This document shows, one piece after another, positions 59,552 through 64,000 of a stretch of DNA of 64,000 bases. A program made the position numbers and the translations under genes. This DNA is from Chthoniobacterales bacterium (GTDB lineage: Bacteria; Verrucomicrobiota; Verrucomicrobiia; Chthoniobacterales; UBA10450), in assembly GCA_035274845.1 (NCBI GenBank), contig DATENU010000008.1, positions 21,225-85,224 on the forward strand, given 5' to 3'. The notes under the pieces are model-generated. The model had not been told where the DNA came from, did not search any database, and saw nothing but the letters and a program-made list of their open reading frames with translations. Numbering within the stretch: the first letter of the stretch is position 1; each line of letters opens with the position of its first letter.

Positions 59552-60919
59552 ATGGCTAATATTAGCCCCCCGGAAACTTCGCATTCCACCGCGGGGTGGC
59601 GGGCCGTCCCGGAGCTGCCGAGCCTTTCGGAAGTTCACCGCAGCCTGGTCGTCCCCGCTTCGGCCAGCTTCTTCCGCAAGCTCATCGCTTTTGCCGGGCC
59701 CGGTTTCCTGGTCGCCGTCGGTTACATGGATCCGGGGAATTGGGCCACCGATTTGGCCGGCGGCTCGAAGTACAACTACACGCTCCTGAGCGTGATCATG
59801 CTGTCGAACCTCATGGCCATTCTCCTCCAGGCGCTCTCCCTCAAACTGGGGATCGCCACCGGCCGCGACCTGGCCCAGGCCTGCCGCGACCATTACAGCA
59901 AGCCGGTCTCCTTTTTTCTCTGGGTGATTTGCGAAATCGCCATTGCCGCCTGCGACCTGGCGGAAGTCATCGGTTCCGCCATCGCCCTGAATCTGCTGTT
60001 CGGCCTGCCGCTGCTCGCGGGCGTCTGCGTCACCTCGCTGGATGTGTTGTTCGTGTTGTTTTTGCAGAACAAGGGCTTTCGCTACATCGAAGCGCTGGTC
60101 ATCACCCTTATCCTTCTGATCGGCGGGTGCTTTACCTGGGAAATCATCGCGTCGCGCCCGGATCTTCTTGGCATTGCGAAAGGGTTTGTGCCGTCGCCCC
60201 AGATCGTGAGCGATCCCGGCATGCTCTATATCGCGATCGGCATCCTGGGCGCGACGGTGATGCCGCATAATCTTTATCTGCATTCCTCGATCGTTCAGAC
60301 GCGCCGTTATGAATTGACCTCGCCCGGCAAACGCGAAGCCATCAAGTTTGCGACCATCGACTCGACAGTTGCCCTGATGTTCGCGCTCTTCATTAACGCG
60401 GCCATCCTGATCGTGGCCGCGGCGACCTTTTACACCCACGGGCGCAACGACGTCGCGGAAATCCAGGAAGCCTACAAACTCCTGACGCCGTTGCTGGGCG
60501 CGACCGGGGCCAGCACCCTCTTCGCCCTGGCGCTGCTGGCATCGGGGCAAAACTCGACCCTGACCGGCACCCTGGCGGGCCAGATCGTGATGGAGGGCTT
60601 TCTCAATATCCGGCTGCGGCCCTGGCTTCGCCGCCTCATCACCCGACTGATCGCCATTATCCCGGCGGTCATTGTCACCATTATCTCGGGGGAAAAAGGG
60701 ACGACGAACCTGCTCGTGCTCAGCCAGGTCATTCTCAGCCTGCAATTGAGTTTCGCCGTGTTTCCGCTGGTCCTGTTCACCAGCGACAAGGTGAAGATGG
60801 GCGAATTCGTCAACAGCCCGGTCGTGAAATGGCTGGCGTGGACCATTGCGATCGTGATTGCATTACTCAACGCCTGGCTCCTTTTCCAAACGTTCCGGGG
60901 CTGGCTTGGGCTGGAGTAG
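59552..60919 (+). CDS. mntH: Nramp-family divalent metal transporter
   Basis: 455 residues with 11-12 membrane helices. The metal-binding motifs are DPGNW in [20 protein letters not shown] and MPHN in [19 protein letters not shown]. It is a proton-coupled Mn/Fe importer of the inner membrane. The MntR gene lies divergently upstream, and a universal stress protein and an outer-membrane-like protein follow on the same strand with tight spacing, so the three are probably one operon. Confidence 0.92.
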   Translation: MANISPPETSHSTAGWRAVPELPSLSEVHRSLVVPASASFFRKLIAFAGPGFLVAVGYMDPGNWATDLAGGSKYNYTLLSVIMLSNLMAILLQALSLKLGIATGRDLAQACRDHYSKPVSFFLWVICEIAIAACDLAEVIGSAIALNLLFGLPLLAGVCVTSLDVLFVLFLQNKGFRYIEALVITLILLIGGCFTWEIIASRPDLLGIAKGFVPSPQIVSDPGMLYIAIGILGATVMPHNLYLHSSIVQTRRYELTSPGKREAIKFATIDSTVALMFALFINAAILIVAAATFYTHGRNDVAEIQEAYKLLTPLLGATGASTLFALALLASGQNSTLTGTLAGQIVMEGFLNIRLRPWLRRLITRLIAIIPAVIVTIISGEKGTTNLLVLSQVILSLQLSFAVFPLVLFTSDKVKMGEFVNSPVVKWLAWTIAIVIALLNAWLLFQTFRGWLGLE

Positions 60920-60921
60920 AC

Positions 60922-61347
60922 ATGTACAACCGGATTCTCGTTCCCGTCGAAAATCGCAAATCGGACCAGACAATCCTGAGCCATATCCGTCGATTGGCGA
61001 AGCTCGTGGATGCCAGGCTGACTCTGGTCCACGTGGCCGATGGTTGGGCGGCTCGGAACTACGAGCGCTTCGGATTGCAGGAGAGCGAGGAAATGAAACA
61101 GGACCGGCAATATTTGTCGGAGCTTGCACGCGAACTGGAATCGGAAGGCTACGAGGTGAAAACGATCCTGGCGATGGGTGACCCGGCGACGGAGATCATT
61201 AAATTGGCGAAGGCGGAACTGGTCGACCTGATTGCCATGACGACCCACGGGCATCGACTCGTCGGTGATTTACTTCTGGGCAGCACAGCCGACAAAGTTC
61301 GGCACGAAGTCGATGTCCCGGTGTTGCTGCTGAAGGTCCAAAAATGA
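60922..61347 (+). CDS. universal stress protein (UspA family)
   Basis: 141 residues. MYNRILVPVENRKSDQTILS opens the Rossmann-like fold. The ATP-binding loop is GDPATEIIKLAKAELVDLIA MTTHGH, followed by GDLLLGSTADKV. It starts 3 bp after the mntH stop and overlaps the next gene start by ATGA. USP domains are fused to or paired with Nramp proteins in several bacteria, so regulation of the transporter is plausible. Confidence 0.88.
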   Translation: MYNRILVPVENRKSDQTILSHIRRLAKLVDARLTLVHVADGWAARNYERFGLQESEEMKQDRQYLSELARELESEGYEVKTILAMGDPATEIIKLAKAELVDLIAMTTHGHRLVGDLLLGSTADKVRHEVDVPVLLLKVQK

Positions 61348-62192
61348 GGCGCACCGCCTGCGCCCTCGTTCTCTTCGGGATCGTTCCGTTCGCGGCCCTG
61401 GCCGAGGAGCGCCCGGACAAGAACGGGTTCGACCTGTTTCATCCGACGCCGGAATCGTTGATGCGCGAGATGGAAACCGATCGGCCTGACAAGACGGAAA
61501 GCCCGATCACCGTCGATGCCGGCCATTTTCAACTCGAGATGGATTTCGCTACCTACACCACGGACCGATCGAGCCACGAGAAGGTGACGGGGTGGGGGAT
61601 TGCTCCGGTGAACTTGAAGGTCGGGGTGCTGAACAACGTCGACCTCCAACTCGTGGTGGAGACATACAACATCGAGAAAACAACGGACCGCGATACCGGC
61701 CGCACGATGCGGGCGGAAGGTTTTGGCGACATTGCTCTCCGCATCAAGATCAACTTCTGGGGGGACGACGATGGGTCAACCGCCTTCGCCGCCATGCCCT
61801 TTCTTAAAGTGCCGACCGCCTCGCACGATCTCGGCAACGGCGCCGTGGAAGGTGGCGTGATTCTGCCGCTCCTTTTCCGGTTGCCGCTCGATAACGAACT
61901 GGCGATGCAGCTGGAAGTCGATCACGCGCGCGACATGAACGGCGGCGGTTACCACCAGGAGATCGTGAACGCGGTCACGTTCAGCCACGATTTCACCAAA
62001 CGCCTGGCTGCTTACGTCGAGCTCTTCAGCAACGTCAGCAACGAAAGGCACGCCGGCTGGATCGCGACGTTCGATTGCGGGTTGACCTACCGCCTCTCGC
62101 CCAACGTCCAGCTCGATACCGGCGTTAACGTTGGACTCACCGACGCTGCCGATGATCTGAACCCATTTGTCGGATTGAGCGTGCGCTATTAA
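61344..62192 (+). CDS. outer-membrane transporter-like protein (phenol MetA pathway family)
   Basis: 282 residues with signal peptide MRRTACALVLFGIVPFAALA. The mature protein has regular amphipathic strands (FQLEMDFATYTTDR, LQLVVETYNIEK, ELAMQLEVDHARD, WIATFDCGLTYRLSPNVQLD) and ends FVGLSVRY with a C-terminal aromatic residue, typical of outer-membrane barrels. METDRPDKTESPITVDAGHF is a family hallmark. It may let metals or solutes pass the outer membrane for MntH; this comes from the ATGA overlap only. Confidence 0.75.
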   Translation: MRRTACALVLFGIVPFAALAEERPDKNGFDLFHPTPESLMREMETDRPDKTESPITVDAGHFQLEMDFATYTTDRSSHEKVTGWGIAPVNLKVGVLNNVDLQLVVETYNIEKTTDRDTGRTMRAEGFGDIALRIKINFWGDDDGSTAFAAMPFLKVPTASHDLGNGAVEGGVILPLLFRLPLDNELAMQLEVDHARDMNGGGYHQEIVNAVTFSHDFTKRLAAYVELFSNVSNERHAGWIATFDCGLTYRLSPNVQLDTGVNVGLTDAADDLNPFVGLSVRY

Positions 62193-62201
62193 AACAATGG
62201 G

Positions 62202-63401
62202 GTGAAGGCGCTTTTCCTCACCAACGAATACCCGCCGAATGTCTACGGCGGGGCCGGGGTGCACGTTGATTATCTTTCGCGTGAGCTCGCCAAACTAATG
62301 CCGATCGAAGTTCGCTGCTTCGGCGATCAGAAGTTCGAGAAGGGCAATCTTTCGGTGACCGGATTCGAGCTGGATACCGGAGCGTTCACCTGTCCGCCGC
62401 CGCTTCGATCCGTTTTTGGCGCGGTTCGCCGCTGCACCGATTTCAACACGACGAAAATCGAGGCCAACCTCGTGCATTGCCACACGTGGTACAGCCACTT
62501 TGGCGGGATCCTGGCGAAAATGAATTACGGCCTCCCGCTCGTGATCACGGTGCATTCCCTCGAACCTCTCCGGCCATGGAAACGCGAGCAGCTCGGCGGC
62601 GGTTACGATTTTTCGGTGTGGGTCGAAAAGACCGCGCTGGAAATGGCTGATGCGGTGATTGCCGTCTCAGCTCAGACGAAGGCCGACATCGAACGGCTGT
62701 TCAACGTCGAACCCAGCCGTTTGCACGTCATTCATAACGGGATCGATCTCGAGGAATACCGGAAGACCGATTCCACGGCGGCGCTGACAAAGTACGGAAT
62801 CAAGAAGCCGTTCGTGCTTTTCGTCGGACGAATCACTCGCCAGAAAGGAATCATTCATCTCGTCCGCGCCGTTAAACACATGGACGAAGGATTTCAGGTC
62901 GTTCTTTGCGCCGGCGCTCCCGACACTCCGGAGATTGAGCAGGAAATGAAAGAAGTCGTCGCCCGGGTTCAGGCGGAACACGGCGGCGTGATTTGGATCA
63001 ATGAGATGGTCGAGAAACCGATCGTCCGCGAGCTGTACTCAAATGCCGCCGTCTTTTGTTGCCCATCGATTTACGAGCCGTTTGGAATCATCAATCTCGA
63101 AGCGATGGCCTGCGAAACGGCGGTGGTGGCGACGGCTGTGGGTGGAATCAAGGAAGTCGTGGTCGATGGCGAGACCGGCTTCCTGGTCCCGATCGATCAA
63201 ATGGAAGAGAGTCCCTTCGAGCCGCGCGATCCGGAAAAGTTCGCGCGCGACCTCGCGGCGCGGATCAATCAACTGATGGCCGATTCGGTTCTGCGCGAGG
63301 AATTCGGCAGGGCGGGCCGGAAACGGGCCGAGGAAAAATTCGGCTGGCCGGCGATCGCGGAGCAAACCCGGGCGCTCTACGAAAGATTGCTCGCGCGTTG
63401 A
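62202..63401 (+). CDS. glycogen synthase, actinobacterial type (GlgA/GlgM-like GT4)
   Basis: 399 residues from a GTG. The GT4 fold is shown by ALFLTNEYPPNVYGGAGVHV, VHCHTWYSHFGG, PFVLFVGRITRQKGIIHLVR, and the C-terminal EX7E motif in PSIYEPFGIINLEAMACETA. It resembles the Corynebacterium/Mycobacterium group of glycogen synthases, which in actinobacteria can form maltose-1-phosphate from ADP-glucose. Together with the GDE and TreZ genes it suggests alpha-glucan and trehalose metabolism. Confidence 0.85.
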   Translation: MKALFLTNEYPPNVYGGAGVHVDYLSRELAKLMPIEVRCFGDQKFEKGNLSVTGFELDTGAFTCPPPLRSVFGAVRRCTDFNTTKIEANLVHCHTWYSHFGGILAKMNYGLPLVITVHSLEPLRPWKREQLGGGYDFSVWVEKTALEMADAVIAVSAQTKADIERLFNVEPSRLHVIHNGIDLEEYRKTDSTAALTKYGIKKPFVLFVGRITRQKGIIHLVRAVKHMDEGFQVVLCAGAPDTPEIEQEMKEVVARVQAEHGGVIWINEMVEKPIVRELYSNAAVFCCPSIYEPFGIINLEAMACETAVVATAVGGIKEVVVDGETGFLVPIDQMEESPFEPRDPEKFARDLAARINQLMADSVLREEFGRAGRKRAEEKFGWPAIAEQTRALYERLLAR

Positions 63402-63423
63402 ATTAGTTGGAGACAGCTCGGGT

Positions 63424-63506
63424 TGGAGACGGCCTGCCCTCAGGCCGGGGAGCCGGAGCTGTGATTCTGCTTGCTCCCCCGGCACGAGGGCGGGTGCCGG
63501 CTCCAC
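63424..63506. repeat. GGCCTG/CAGGCC and GGAGCCGG palindromic modules
   Basis: GGAGACGGCCTGCCCTCAGG (63425-63444) and CCCCGGCACGAGGGCGGGTG CCGGCTCCA (63477-63505). Same families as at 11.3, 47.3, 49.0, 51.4 and 58.7 kb. Confidence 0.65.
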
Positions 63507-63556
63507 CTAGCTTTTTTTGATTGGAACGTTATTAGTAATCTGTTAGGCAATCTGAC

Positions 63557-64000
63557 GTGCGCCTGCGCCTTCGCCATTTTTCAGCGATGACCGGGTTGCT
63601 GCTCTTCGTCCTCCTTTGCGCGGTTCTGGCCGGTTCGGAATTTTCTCCGAATACCACCACTATTTATCAAGTTACTAACACGAACGATAGCGGACCCGGC
63701 TCACTCCGCGACAGGATCGCCGCTGCGGGCGATGGGAGCCTGGTTACGTTCGCCATCTTTCTCAATGGCTCGACAATCACCCTGACCAGCGGCGAGATCG
63801 CGATCAATTCCAACATTACGATCGACGCTAGTAGTGCGACGGTTCCGATCAAAGTCACGCAAGACGCCTCCTTCCGTGTCTTCCATGTCTTGCCCGGCCA
63901 TTCGGTCACGATTAACAGCTTAACAATCAAGGGTGGCGGCGGCGTCAATGGGGCCTGCATTCTCAACGACCACGCCGCTTTGAACCTAAGGGATTGCGTC
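63557..64000 (+). CDS. beta-helix surface protein (3' end outside window)
   Basis: The frame opens with a GTG at 63557 (an ATG at 63587 is an alternative) and is open to the window edge, giving 148 residues. A signal peptide (MTGLLLFVLLCAVLAGS) is followed by YQVTNTNDSGPGSLRDRIAA, the typical start of right-handed beta-helix/choice-of-anchor surface proteins. TITLTSGEIAINSNITIDAS and VTINSLTIKGGGGVNG are consecutive beta-helix turns. Presumably a large exported protein. Confidence 0.8.
   Translation, partial: MRLRLRHFSAMTGLLLFVLLCAVLAGSEFSPNTTTIYQVTNTNDSGPGSLRDRIAAAGDGSLVTFAIFLNGSTITLTSGEIAINSNITIDASSATVPIKVTQDASFRVFHVLPGHSVTINSLTIKGGGGVNGACILNDHAALNLRDCV

Noticed and set aside
59546..60745. 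399-codon frame antisense to mntH
   Set aside because: Gln/Asp/Arg-rich shadow; mntH on the other strand has DPGN and MPHN motifs.

Overview
The window looks like chromosome of a GC-rich, Gram-negative soil bacterium, most likely Verrucomicrobiota (Chthoniobacterales-like). This is an inference from gene content: lipid A-type acyltransferases and an LptF/LptG permease (outer membrane), a long IspH, bactofilin, a Ku protein, an actinobacterial-type GlgA, TPR-tailed membrane proteins and a heavy load of interspersed palindromic repeats. No rRNA, tRNA or CRISPR was seen.

Layout. 0-9 kb: ECF sigma factor with anti-sigma factor, a RAYT transposase between cognate REP repeats, an L,D-transpeptidase, an MscS channel, a VOC protein, and a glycogen debranching enzyme/TreZ pair. 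9-17.8 kb: repeats, MGMT-like protein, bactofilin, MFS transporter, tandem lipid A acyltransferases, a second L,D-transpeptidase, IspH and Ku. 18.0-22.4 kb: an AT-richer four-gene island ending in a KGGVGR-variant ParA/MinD-like ATPase fused to TPRs; this is the best candidate for an undescribed system. 22.5-39.1 kb: housekeeping genes, a second RAYT with its own repeat family, an S46 peptidase, a TPR membrane protein, an AI-2E-type permease, a complete SsuABC/TauABC-type ABC operon, and a relic of a second ABC permease.

39.7-44.3 kb: integron-type gene cassettes with recognisable attC sites and no integrase in the window (a CALIN). One attC is split by a 3011-bp IS1595-family transposon with near-perfect 18-bp inverted repeats, an 8-bp target duplication and several passenger genes. 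44.3-52.7 kb: small enzymes and unknowns (DUF1801-like, VOC, HXXEE, PDZ, methyltransferase, YdeI/DUF1905-like), an eight-haem cytochrome c and LptF/G. 52.9-54.6 kb: a second cassette array on the minus strand, with attC stems showing extrahelical bases. 54.6-64 kb: transglutaminase, a stand-alone S14, a CNNM/CBS protein, a response regulator, an MntR/MntH manganese module with an operator-like palindrome, an actinobacterial-type glycogen synthase, and a truncated beta-helix surface protein.

Genes that plausibly work together: GDE, TreZ and GlgA/GlgM in alpha-glucan and trehalose metabolism; MntR, MntH, USP and a porin-like protein in metal uptake; the two acyltransferases and LptF/G in lipopolysaccharide assembly; the two L,D-transpeptidases and the NlpC-like protein in cell-wall remodelling. 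Several repeat families run through the intergenic space, and in at least two genes a repeat has become part of the coding sequence.
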